The notes below the pieces were generated by a model, which was given only the letters and a program-made list of their open reading frames with translations, did no database searches and was not told the origin of the DNA. From Sulfurimonadaceae bacterium (GTDB lineage: Bacteria; Campylobacterota; Campylobacteria; Campylobacterales; Sulfurimonadaceae), in NCBI GenBank assembly GCA_030610325.1, contig JAUWRZ010000078.1, forward strand, positions 1 to 8,165: a DNA stretch of 8,165 bases, written 5' to 3'. Each line of letters opens with the position of its first letter. Position 1 is the first letter of the stretch. Of this stretch, positions 1 to 6,131 are shown one piece after another. The translations under genes and the position numbers were made by a program.

Positions 1-2
1 TA

Positions 3-1025
3 AAAGTGGAGAAACTCTATAAGATGAATGGAGCTGATTTTGCACTGGTACTTGAACCGAAAAAAGAGTTCGTCAGCCTTAGATCTTATCTTAAAGAGCT
101 ATCTGAGACTTTGAAAAATATAAAATACAACTATAAGAACAATGATATCTACCTTGATATCACGCTTGCTTCATCGGTAAGCAGTGAGCTTGAGAGTACG
201 TTCTCAAAAGTAAGTATGGCACTGCGTTATGCACAGAAGATGCGATTGGATTTTTGGATATATGAGGATCGTATGCACTTTAAACGTGAGTATGAGAATA
301 ATCTTCTGATCTCCAAAAAGATACGTCGTGCGGTCGAAGGTTCCGGGATAGTCCCCTATTTTCAACCGATCATGTCAAATAAGACAGGAAAAATAGATAA
401 ATATGAGTGTCTGGCACGCCTTATTGATGAAAATGGAAGAGTCTTATCTCCCGGACAGTTCTTAAGTATCTCCAAGACCATCAAGGTCTATCCGCAGGTC
501 ACAAAAAGTATTATAGAGAAGAGTTTTGAACGCTTTAAAGGGCTTCCTTATAAGTTCTCGATAAACCTCTCTTCAGACGATATCATGGATGGTGATACCT
601 ACCGGTTTATTCTGAAGACACTGGAGACATCAAAGATGGGTAAACAGGTGATCTTTGAGATCGTCGAATCCGAAGATATCCAGAACTATCGGAAGATCTC
701 AGAGTTTATTGTCGCCGTGAGAGCATTTGGGGTAAAGATAGCTATCGATGATTTTGGAAGTGGTTTCTCCAATTTCTCCTATCTTACAAAGATAAATATG
801 GATTATGTGAAGATCGACGGTTCACTGATAAGAGATATCACTAACGATATCCAGTCTGAGATCGTCGTCGAGACTATCATCGATTTTGCTAAAAAACTGG
901 GTATCAAGACCGTAGCGGAGTATGTCCACTCCAATGATGTCCAGGCTAAGGTCATAGCGATGGGAATCGACTACTCTCAGGGTTTTTACATCAGTGAACC
1001 AGAACCTACTTTATTGGTCTCATAG
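3..1025 (+). CDS. GGDEF-EAL domain c-di-GMP phosphodiesterase, 5'-truncated by window edge
   Basis: Likely hydrolyses cyclic di-GMP to pGpG in the cytoplasm. The reading frame is open to the left edge. A GTG at 6 is probably internal, because the first visible residues (LYKMNGADFALVL) match the GGDEF hairpin, which normally has about 80 residues before it. That motif reads NGADF, so the cyclase half is probably dead. The EAL domain spans about residues 100-335 (numbered from GTG 6). The signature reads E134-C-L instead of EAL, but the expected metal and catalytic residues are visible: E134, N187 (INLSSDD), E218 (FEIVES), D248-D249 (IDDFGSG), K269 (YVKIDG), E305 (TVAEY) and Q325 (SQGFYIS). An active phosphodiesterase is therefore expected, although the GGDEF half could still bind GTP as a regulator. 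N-terminal sensory domains lie outside the window. The stop codon is inside a hairpin. Confidence 0.93.
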   Translation, partial: KVEKLYKMNGADFALVLEPKKEFVSLRSYLKELSETLKNIKYNYKNNDIYLDITLASSVSSELESTFSKVSMALRYAQKMRLDFWIYEDRMHFKREYENNLLISKKIRRAVEGSGIVPYFQPIMSNKTGKIDKYECLARLIDENGRVLSPGQFLSISKTIKVYPQVTKSIIEKSFERFKGLPYKFSINLSSDDIMDGDTYRFILKTLETSKMGKQVIFEIVESEDIQNYRKISEFIVAVRAFGVKIAIDDFGSGFSNFSYLTKINMDYVKIDGSLIRDITNDIQSEIVVETIIDFAKKLGIKTVAEYVHSNDVQAKVIAMGIDYSQGFYISEPEPTLLVS

Positions 1026-1041
1026 AGGAACATGCTCCTCT
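1024..1041 (+). other. Hairpin overlapping the EAL gene stop codon
   Basis: AGAGGA (1024-1029) and TCCTCT (1036-1041) form a perfect 6-bp stem with a 6-nt loop, starting inside the TAG stop codon. With a 2-nt bulge the stem extends outwards (ATAG/CTAT). No T-tract follows, so it is not a classical intrinsic terminator. It may stabilise the 3' end of the mRNA or be a weak terminator. Confidence 0.4.
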
Positions 1042-1091
1042 CTATCAGCACTCGAGATGGGCATAGTCTTTCAGGGTCATAAAGGGTCTCA

Positions 1092-1097
1092 TATAAT
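1092..1097 (+). promoter_or_regulatory. Candidate -10 box (TATAAT) upstream of the dipeptidase gene
   Basis: A perfect TATAAT lies in the gap between the EAL gene and the dipeptidase gene. Two AGGGTC copies (AGGGTCATAA, AAGGGTCTCATA) sit just upstream and could bind a regulator or be chance. Transcripts from here would carry an 80-nt leader before GTG 1185, including the AGATCT hairpin. There is no good -35 box, which is usual in Campylobacterota. Confidence 0.5.
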
Positions 1098-1101
1098 GAA
1101 C

Positions 1102-1119
1102 AGATCTCTTAGTAGATCT
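1102..1119 (+). other. AGATCT inverted repeat in dipeptidase leader
   Basis: AGATCT occurs at 1102-1107 and again at 1114-1119, separated by CTTAGT. Each copy is itself palindromic, so this can be read as a hairpin (6-bp stem, 6-nt loop) or as a direct repeat of a palindrome. It lies just downstream of the 1092 TATAAT box, where an operator or leader structure could act. The function is unknown. Confidence 0.3.
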
Positions 1120-1138
1120 TCAAAAAAGATGTAGAGAA

Positions 1139-1149
1139 TATGATACAAT
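1139..1149 (+). promoter_or_regulatory. Second candidate -10 region (TATGAT / TACAAT) overlapping the upstream ATG
   Basis: GAGAATATGATACAATC contains two overlapping -10-like hexamers, TATGAT (1139-1144) and TACAAT (1144-1149). A start point near 1151-1157 would leave a leader of about 30 nt carrying the AAGGA site at 1173. The ATG at 1140 would then be promoter sequence rather than the start codon. Confidence 0.35.
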
Positions 1150-1172
1150 CAACCCTGTTTAAGCCATCAAAC

Positions 1173-1177
1173 AAGGA
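1173..1177 (+). promoter_or_regulatory. Ribosome-binding site deciding the GTG start of the dipeptidase
   Basis: AAGGA is followed by exactly 7 nt and then GTG 1185. The in-frame ATG at 1140 has only a weak GAGA upstream, so this site favours the GTG. Confidence 0.6.
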
Positions 1178-1184
1178 TGTTATT

Positions 1185-1895
1185 GTGCAATTAGAGAGAA
1201 GATCACCCTTGCCTCGACTTATTATAAAAAGTCTTCTGTTATATCTGTTTGTCCTATTTTCTTCTGTTTTAGCTGATCCTCTTCCTGAAGGTTTTGTCAA
1301 TCTGAAAAAAGAGATACCTGGTATAGAGATCGAACTTCGATACGCATCAGATGATAATTTTCTGGGTAGGCCGGTAGAGGGTTATGAGAGAGTTAGTTGT
1401 CTTATAACAAAAGAGGCGGCGGAAGCGCTTAAGAAAGTGCAAGAAGAGCTAAATGCTTTTGGTCTTGGTCTGAAAGTCTTTGATGCTTACCGTCCTCAAC
1501 GTGCTGTTGATGATTTTGTAGTGTGGGCAAAAGATGTAGAAGACAGAAAGATGAAGGCTTATTACTATCCTGATGTCGCAAAAAAAGATCTTTTCTCTCA
1601 GGGTTATATCGCTGCGAGGTCAGGACACTCGAGAGGCAGTTCAGTCGATCTGACTATCATCTCATCTGCTAAAGGAGTATCTAAAGAGCTGGATATGGGA
1701 ACAGCCTGGGACCTCTTTGGTCCGCAGTCATGGGGTAAAGATCTCTCTGTGACACCGCAACAACGTGCTAACCGGATGTTACTGCAGACCCTGATGCAAA
1801 AATATGGCTTCAAAGCACTCAAAGAGGAGTGGTGGCACTTCACGCTTGTAGATGAGCCTTTTCCTAAAAACTATTTTGACTTTATAGCCAAGTAA
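1185..1895 (+). CDS. D-alanyl-D-alanine dipeptidase, VanX/DdpX type (M15D), exported
   Basis: Predicted zinc peptidase that cleaves D-Ala-D-Ala in the periplasm, probably to recycle cell-wall dipeptide. The 236-residue product (GTG start) has a basic n-region, a hydrophobic stretch (about 12-29) and a cleavage-like SSVLA|D at 30/31. The family hallmarks are YASDDNFLGRPVEGY (53-67), the VanX arginine in AYRPQR (R103), SGHSRGSSVD with zinc ligands H148 and D155, and EWWH with catalytic E215 and zinc ligand H218. The length fits the family. I chose GTG 1185 over ATG 1140 because AAGGA sits 7 nt upstream and because the ATG overlaps a possible -10 box; the longer form would add 15 residues before the signal peptide. 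No vanH, vanA, vanS or vanR genes are nearby, so glycopeptide resistance is not implied. The family call is firm; the exact substrate is inferred. Confidence 0.93.
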   Translation: MQLERRSPLPRLIIKSLLLYLFVLFSSVLADPLPEGFVNLKKEIPGIEIELRYASDDNFLGRPVEGYERVSCLITKEAAEALKKVQEELNAFGLGLKVFDAYRPQRAVDDFVVWAKDVEDRKMKAYYYPDVAKKDLFSQGYIAARSGHSRGSSVDLTIISSAKGVSKELDMGTAWDLFGPQSWGKDLSVTPQQRANRMLLQTLMQKYGFKALKEEWWHFTLVDEPFPKNYFDFIAK

Positions 1896-1973
1896 TATCT
1901 TCTGTACTGGTAAAAGTGGGCTGAAAGTATCTATTGAGGTCATGGAAGAAGATGTCTGATAGGAACACTTTGA

Positions 1974-1979
1974 TATAGT
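1974..1979 (+). promoter_or_regulatory. Candidate -10 box (TATAGT) for the arsB-CDF pair
   Basis: TTTGATATAGTC lies in the 111-nt gap before arsB, with the hexamer TATAGT about 28 nt before the start codon. The spacing suits a short leader carrying the GGGAGA ribosome-binding site (1995-2000, 6 nt before ATG). No operator for an ArsR-type repressor is evident. Confidence 0.35.
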
Positions 1980-2006
1980 CTTCTCAATTTTTTTGGGAGA
2001 TGGATA

Positions 2007-3260
2007 ATGGTCTTAGCTGTATCACTTTTTTTGGTAACTCTTCTGTTTGTCATCTGGCAGCCGAGAGGGCTTCAGATAGGTACGACAGCTGTTATCGGTG
2101 CGTTAGCGGCACTGGCTTTGGGAGTCGTGGACTTTGATGATGTCTTCGCAGTAACGGACATCGTCTGGGACGCGACACTCGCTTTCATAGGTATCATCCT
2201 TCTTTCGATGGTCCTTGATGAGATCGGTTTCTTTGAGTGGGCAGCGTTGAAGATGGCCCGTTTGAGCAAGGGAAACGGGCATCTTATGTTTGTCTACATC
2301 CTTCTACTTGGTGCGATAGTAGCAGCACTTTTTGCTAATGACGGTGCAGCACTGATCCTTACTCCTATCTTACTGGCAAAGATGAAGCACCTTAAGATGG
2401 ACCCGCTGGCGATCTTTGCCTTTTTGATGGCAGGTGGCTTTATCGGCGACAGTGCTTCTAGTCCACTTGTGATCTCAAACCTGACTAACATCGTAACAGC
2501 CGGTTATTTTGATATAGGTTTTTGGGAGTATGCCAAGACGATGTTCTTGCCAAACTTGTTGAGTATAGTGGCTTCTATCATCGTGCTATGGATCTATTTC
2601 CGCCGTTCTATCCCTCTGCGGATCAATATCGATGAGCTTCCGGAACCGTCATCAGCGATAAAAAACATGACGATGTTCAGATTGAGCTGGTTCTTTCTTC
2701 TTCTGTTGATGGTCGGTTACTTTATCGGTGACTATTATGATCTGCCGGTATCTCTTTTCGCACTGGGTGGGGGTATACTCTTCTTACTCATCGCAGATCA
2801 CTATAAAGCGGTAAAGCCTATCATGACGATCAAAGCCGCTCCCTGGCAGGTAGTCTGGTTCTCCATCGGTCTCTATATTGTCGTATTTGGCCTTAAGAAC
2901 GCGGGATTGACCACTTATCTGGCAGAGATCATCACCAGTATGCAGAGTATGGGGAACACAGTCGCTGTCATAGGTACAGGTTTTCTCTCAGCAATACTTA
3001 GTTCTGTGATGAACAATATGCCGACGATAATGGTGATGGATATAGCCATCGCCGAATCAGGACACGATGCCCTGGCTTATGCCAACATCCTCGGCTCAAA
3101 TCTTGGACCGAAGATGACCCCTATCGGTTCACTTGCGACACTGCTGTGGTTACATGTCCTGGCGCAAAAAGGGGTAAAGATAGGTTGGCTTGAATATATG
3201 AAAGTCGGGCTTGTCATCACCCCTCCAGTACTGTTAGTCGCGTTACTCGGACTTGTCTGA
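2007..3260 (+). CDS. arsB: ArsB-type arsenite/antimonite efflux permease
   Basis: Inner-membrane permease of the ArsB/NhaD (ion transporter) superfamily, expected to export As(OH)3 or Sb(OH)3 using the proton gradient. The 417-residue protein is close to the roughly 429 residues of E. coli ArsB and is hydrophobic throughout, consistent with 10-12 membrane spans. Passages I recognise from classical ArsB are VIWQPRGL (15-22), DEIGFFEWAAL (71-81), AALFANDGAALILTP (106-120), SSVMNNMPT (332-340) and LGPKMTPIGSLATLLWLHVL (366-385). I see no cysteine in the protein, which fits a channel that does not need thiols. GGGAGA precedes the ATG. No arsR, arsC, arsA or arsD is adjacent; the partner gene, 37 nt downstream, is a CDF metal exporter. 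Closely related permeases may carry other ions, but the resemblance to true ArsB is strong. Confidence 0.92.
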   Translation: MVLAVSLFLVTLLFVIWQPRGLQIGTTAVIGALAALALGVVDFDDVFAVTDIVWDATLAFIGIILLSMVLDEIGFFEWAALKMARLSKGNGHLMFVYILLLGAIVAALFANDGAALILTPILLAKMKHLKMDPLAIFAFLMAGGFIGDSASSPLVISNLTNIVTAGYFDIGFWEYAKTMFLPNLLSIVASIIVLWIYFRRSIPLRINIDELPEPSSAIKNMTMFRLSWFFLLLLMVGYFIGDYYDLPVSLFALGGGILFLLIADHYKAVKPIMTIKAAPWQVVWFSIGLYIVVFGLKNAGLTTYLAEIITSMQSMGNTVAVIGTGFLSAILSSVMNNMPTIMVMDIAIAESGHDALAYANILGSNLGPKMTPIGSLATLLWLHVLAQKGVKIGWLEYMKVGLVITPPVLLVALLGLV

Positions 3261-3275
3261 TGTCTCAACGAGACA
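3261..3275 (+). other. Intercistronic hairpin immediately after arsB stop
   Basis: TGTCTC-AAC-GAGACA is a perfect 6-bp stem with a 3-nt loop, beginning at the base after the arsB stop codon. It lacks a following T-tract and lies 22 nt before the CDF start codon. It more likely sets differential mRNA stability or relative expression of the two exporters than terminates transcription. Confidence 0.45.
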
Positions 3276-3297
3276 GAAAGTACTTAAAGGCAGATAG

Positions 3298-4191
3298 ATG
3301 AGTCATCATCACCATCATCATGAGGTCAGTGGCAAGAACCTGTTGATCACCATCATCTTAAACATCATCATCACCGTCTCTCAGATCATAGGCGGGATCA
3401 TCTCCGGTTCTTTGGCTCTACTGAGTGATGCGATGCATAACTTCAGTGATGTACTGGCGCTGGTGATCGCTTATGGAGCGAACCGTCTTGCAACACGTCC
3501 GAGTAGTAAGACTCGGACATTCGGTTACAAACGTGCAGAGATCCTTGCTACATTGTTCAATGCTTCTGTCCTTATAGGGATCGCACTCTTTTTGATCGTC
3601 GAGGCTTTTCATAAGCTCTATCATCCAGAGTCGGTCGACTCAGTCTGGGTCATCGGTCTTGGACTGCTCAGTATCGTACTTAATGTACTGAGTGTCCTGC
3701 TTGTAAAAGATGATGCTCATCATAACATGAACATCAAGGCGGCTTATCTGCACCTGCTAACAGATGTCATGACCTCTGTGGCAGTGGTGCTTGGCGGAGT
3801 GTTGATGTACTATTTTGAGCTTTTCTGGATAGACCCGGTCATCTCGGTAGTGATCGCTCTGTATCTTTTAAGTGCCTCATGGGGGCTTATCAGAGAGTCG
3901 ACAGCAGTACTGATGCAGTTCGCTCCCGAGTCGGTAGACCTTGACGAACTTGAGCAGATTATCATCGCTTATGATGAGATAGAGAACGTCCATCATATCC
4001 ATCTATGGCGTCTTAGTGACCATGCCATCCACCTTGAGGCCCACCTGGATTTTAAAGACGACTTGACACTTAGTGCATCAGAGTCCATCATAGAGTCACT
4101 TGAAAAGGAACTTCATGAGAGCTTTAAGATCACGCATACGACGTTTCAGTGTGAGTATGCTCGTGATGATAATAAGGCAGTCATAGTCTAA
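3298..4191 (+). CDS. Cation diffusion facilitator (CzcD/ZitB type) with natural His6 N-terminus
   Basis: Predicted Zn2+/H+ antiporter (possibly also Cd2+, Co2+ or Ni2+) that exports metal from the cytosol. The 297 residues begin MSHHHHHHEVSG, a native six-histidine tail likely to act as a cytosolic metal-binding segment. Six membrane spans follow (about 13-200). The transport site is made of H47-x3-D51 in TM2 (SDAMHNFSD) and H152-x3-D156 in TM5 (HLLTD), the HD-HD pattern of zinc-selective CDFs. FGYKRAE (75-81) and the HHNMNIKAAYLH loop are typical. The C-terminal cytosolic domain (about 205-290) carries H232, H233, H235, H242, H245, H249 and H280, which may bind regulatory metal. The start is set by AAAGG (3286-3290) 7 nt before ATG. 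The gene follows arsB by 37 nt and is probably cotranscribed. Confidence 0.95.
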   Translation: MSHHHHHHEVSGKNLLITIILNIIITVSQIIGGIISGSLALLSDAMHNFSDVLALVIAYGANRLATRPSSKTRTFGYKRAEILATLFNASVLIGIALFLIVEAFHKLYHPESVDSVWVIGLGLLSIVLNVLSVLLVKDDAHHNMNIKAAYLHLLTDVMTSVAVVLGGVLMYYFELFWIDPVISVVIALYLLSASWGLIRESTAVLMQFAPESVDLDELEQIIIAYDEIENVHHIHLWRLSDHAIHLEAHLDFKDDLTLSASESIIESLEKELHESFKITHTTFQCEYARDDNKAVIV

Positions 4192-4204
4192 AGATGGTGA
4201 CTAT
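4183..4204 (+). other. Hairpin spanning the CDF stop codon
   Basis: ATAGTC (4183-4188) pairs with GACTAT (4199-4204), leaving a 10-nt loop that contains the TAA stop. The only T-run is at 4232-4237, about 28 nt downstream, so this is at best a weak terminator. A 6-bp stem with this loop size could be chance. Confidence 0.25.
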
Positions 4205-4244
4205 CTATCTGAAATATACCCTGTTTAGGTCTTTTTTGTGAGAA

Positions 4245-4250
4245 TATAAT
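4245..4250 (+). promoter_or_regulatory. Promoter (-10 TATAAT) for the cyclase-thioredoxin-antiporter operon
   Basis: CTTTTTTGTGAGAATATAATAG holds a perfect TATAAT preceded by a T-run (4232-4237), the AT-rich pattern typical of sigma-70 promoters in Campylobacterota. The predicted start near 4257 leaves a leader of about 57 nt before TTG 4314. A weaker TATAGT at 4288-4293 would start transcription almost on the ribosome-binding site, so I prefer the upstream box. Confidence 0.6.
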
Positions 4251-4303
4251 AGGTTTCAAGAAAATATTAGCTAAAATACTTTTTTATTATAGTTCATATT
4301 GTC

Positions 4304-4307
4304 AGGA
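4304..4307 (+). promoter_or_regulatory. Ribosome-binding site deciding the TTG start of the cyclase
   Basis: AGGA followed by 6 nt and TTG 4314. The other in-frame TTG, at 4299, lies upstream of this site and has no ribosome-binding site of its own, so initiation at 4314 is favoured. Confidence 0.6.
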
Positions 4308-4313
4308 AGCTCA

Positions 4314-5678
4314 TTGCTTAAAAAGCTCATCTTGCTATCACTACTTCTTATCACTTTACAGGCAAAGAGCAGTGAATTACCGGTATTTACTGCTCAAGAG
4401 CAGGCATGGCTTGATGAAGGTCCGGCACTTCGGTTTAGTGAGGTGAACTGGCAGCCACTCTCTTATATAAGTGATGATGGTGAGTTTAGCGGTATGATCG
4501 CGGATTATATGCGACTTATCACAGATAGAAGCGGACTGAGCTTTGAACTTGTTCCAAGTATACAATGGTCAGAAGCCCTGGATAAATATGATGCAGATGA
4601 GATCGATCTTCTTCCTGCCATCTCCGATCTCGATAAGATGGACCGTCCATTTTTGATGACAGACCCTTATGTGAGTTTCCCCTTTGTCATAGTAGCTGAC
4701 AAAGGAGTGACCTTTATCAGTGAGACCTCTGAACTTAACGGCTTGCGGGTCGCTGTAGGAAAAGGGTATACCAGTCAACATTTTTTACAACAGCACTATC
4801 CGGAGATCACTCTGGTCGAGGTCAATGATGTAGATGCCGGATTAAAGATACTTGAGCGCGGTAAAGTCGACTTTTTTGTAGGACATCTGGCTGCTGTGAT
4901 CTATGCCTTGGAACACAACGGGCACTCCACTTTGAAGATCGCAGGAAAGACCGAGTTTACCTTTAAACATCGCATAGGTATCGACCCGAAGTTCCCACAT
5001 GCCATCACTGCTATCAATAAAGTATTTGAGTCTATCTCAGATAAAGAGCATAACAGTATCTATAACCGTTGGATCACGACTTATAGGGCTGAGAGCGACT
5101 ACACTCTCTTGTGGGGTCTTGGTCTGCCACTACTCATCATCTTCTCGTTCTTCGCTTACCGTCATAATGCACTACATCGCTACAATATGATGCTTAAGAA
5201 GATCTCGGAGGTAGATAAACTCACACAGCTCTACACCCGTCTGAAAATAGATAATCTACTTGATGAGGAGCATTACAAATCAAATCGCTATAAAGCTCCT
5301 CTAAGCGTCATACTTTTTGATATCGATGATTTTAAGTCAGTCAATGATATGCATGGCCATCAAGTAGGCGATCAGGTCCTTCAGGAGTTTGCGAAGATCA
5401 CGAGTCAGACTATTCGTAAGAGTGATGCAGCCGGACGTTGGGGTGGTGAGGAGTTTCTGGTCATCTCCTCGCATACGAACAAAGATGAGGCTTATATCCT
5501 GGCTGAGCATCTTAGAGAGGCGATCGAAGAGCATAGCTTCTTACATAATCAACAGCTCACAGCCAGTTTTGGAGTCGCGACCTATATTGAAGGTGAAGAG
5601 ATCACCACGTTGATAGGCAGGGTCGATAAAGCGCTCTATTCGGCTAAGCGAAATGGTAAGAACATCATCATCTCATAG
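4314..5678 (+). CDS. Membrane diguanylate cyclase with periplasmic solute-binding sensor domain
   Basis: Predicted to make c-di-GMP from two GTP in response to a periplasmic ligand. With the TTG 4314 start the product is 454 residues: signal peptide (1-18, LKKLILLSLLLITLQAKS), a type-3 extracellular solute-binding fold (about 25-258, with RFSEVNWQPLSY, SGMIADYMRLI and LNGLRVAVGKGYTS as in amino-acid-binding and BvgS-like sensor proteins), one membrane span (about 264-282), and a GGDEF domain (about 298-454). The GGDEF domain has DKLTQLYTR, metal-binding D336 in FDIDDF, the active-site GGEEF at 377-381, and an intact inhibitory site R368-K-S-D371 five residues before it. Catalysis with product feedback is therefore expected. 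The ligand cannot be read from sequence; amino acids are typical for the fold. It heads an operon, with the thioredoxin-like gene 12 nt downstream. Confidence 0.94.
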   Translation: MLKKLILLSLLLITLQAKSSELPVFTAQEQAWLDEGPALRFSEVNWQPLSYISDDGEFSGMIADYMRLITDRSGLSFELVPSIQWSEALDKYDADEIDLLPAISDLDKMDRPFLMTDPYVSFPFVIVADKGVTFISETSELNGLRVAVGKGYTSQHFLQQHYPEITLVEVNDVDAGLKILERGKVDFFVGHLAAVIYALEHNGHSTLKIAGKTEFTFKHRIGIDPKFPHAITAINKVFESISDKEHNSIYNRWITTYRAESDYTLLWGLGLPLLIIFSFFAYRHNALHRYNMMLKKISEVDKLTQLYTRLKIDNLLDEEHYKSNRYKAPLSVILFDIDDFKSVNDMHGHQVGDQVLQEFAKITSQTIRKSDAAGRWGGEEFLVISSHTNKDEAYILAEHLREAIEEHSFLHNQQLTASFGVATYIEGEEITTLIGRVDKALYSAKRNGKNIIIS

Positions 5679-5690
5679 GAGAGAAGTCAG

Positions 5691-6125
5691 ATGAGAAAAG
5701 TCATCATAGTGTTACTGTTTTTGGCATCGACACTGTCTGCTGCTGCACTGGAATGGTCACATGACTACAAAGCAACGCTTCATCAAGCACAAGATGCAGA
5801 TCTTCCACTACTTATCTATGTCTCACAGCCTGGTTGTGGTGTCTGTGAGTGGATGGAGGAGAACGCTTTTGCTGATAATGCAGTCCAGACTTATTTGGAA
5901 AAACACTATAAGATCGCCAAGTTCGAACTTGGTGATAAAACACTTCCCAAACATCTAAAGCCTTATGCTACACCTACCTTTTATATCCTTAATACAGAAG
6001 GCAAAGAGATCAGAGAGACCTTGATGGGTGGAAAGACACCCAAATCGTTTCTTGAGTATCTTGAAGAGGGTCATTCCCTTTATAGCCAGCAAGTAAAAAT
6101 AGAGCTAGTGGACTATCGGGAGTAA
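5691..6125 (+). CDS. Exported thioredoxin-fold protein (CGVC active site)
   Basis: Predicted periplasmic thiol-disulfide protein of 144 residues. A signal peptide (about 1-19, RKVIIVLLFLASTLSAAA) leads into a compact thioredoxin fold: LPLLIYVSQPGCGVCEWMEE holds the C49-G-V-C52 redox pair, and YATPTFYIL holds the cis-proline P95. The region between matches the short thioredoxin-7/SoxW-like group rather than cytosolic TrxA. A charged tail (about 122-144) follows the fold. The ribosome-binding site AGGAG (5677-5681) overlaps the cyclase stop codon, 9 nt before ATG, so translation is probably coupled. The antiporter begins 6 nt after its stop. It may reduce or oxidise cysteines of exported proteins, or serve periplasmic sulfur chemistry; the partner is unknown. 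Confidence 0.9.
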   Translation: MRKVIIVLLFLASTLSAAALEWSHDYKATLHQAQDADLPLLIYVSQPGCGVCEWMEENAFADNAVQTYLEKHYKIAKFELGDKTLPKHLKPYATPTFYILNTEGKEIRETLMGGKTPKSFLEYLEEGHSLYSQQVKIELVDYRE

Positions 6126-6131
6126 ACGAGG

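Noticed and set aside
1982..2000. Possible pairing of TCTC with GAGA across the T-run before arsB, covering its ribosome-binding site
   Set aside because: Only 4 bp pair without bulges, too weak to claim a regulatory structure.
3298..3321. His6 tag as sign of vector or expression-construct contamination
   Set aside because: No linker, protease site or vector sequence is present, and the flanking genes and ribosome-binding site are native in style; the tail belongs to the CDF protein.
1152..4227. Shared 10-mer ACCCTGTTTA at 1152-1161 and 4218-4227
   Set aside because: Many 10-mer coincidences are expected in a window of this size; the flanks differ and the positions relative to the promoters are not the same.
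5671..5696. TCTCAT / ATGAGA pairing of the cyclase stop region with the thioredoxin start codon
   Set aside because: It is a 6-bp stem around a 14-nt loop, close to chance expectation; coupling through the overlapping ribosome-binding site explains the junction better.
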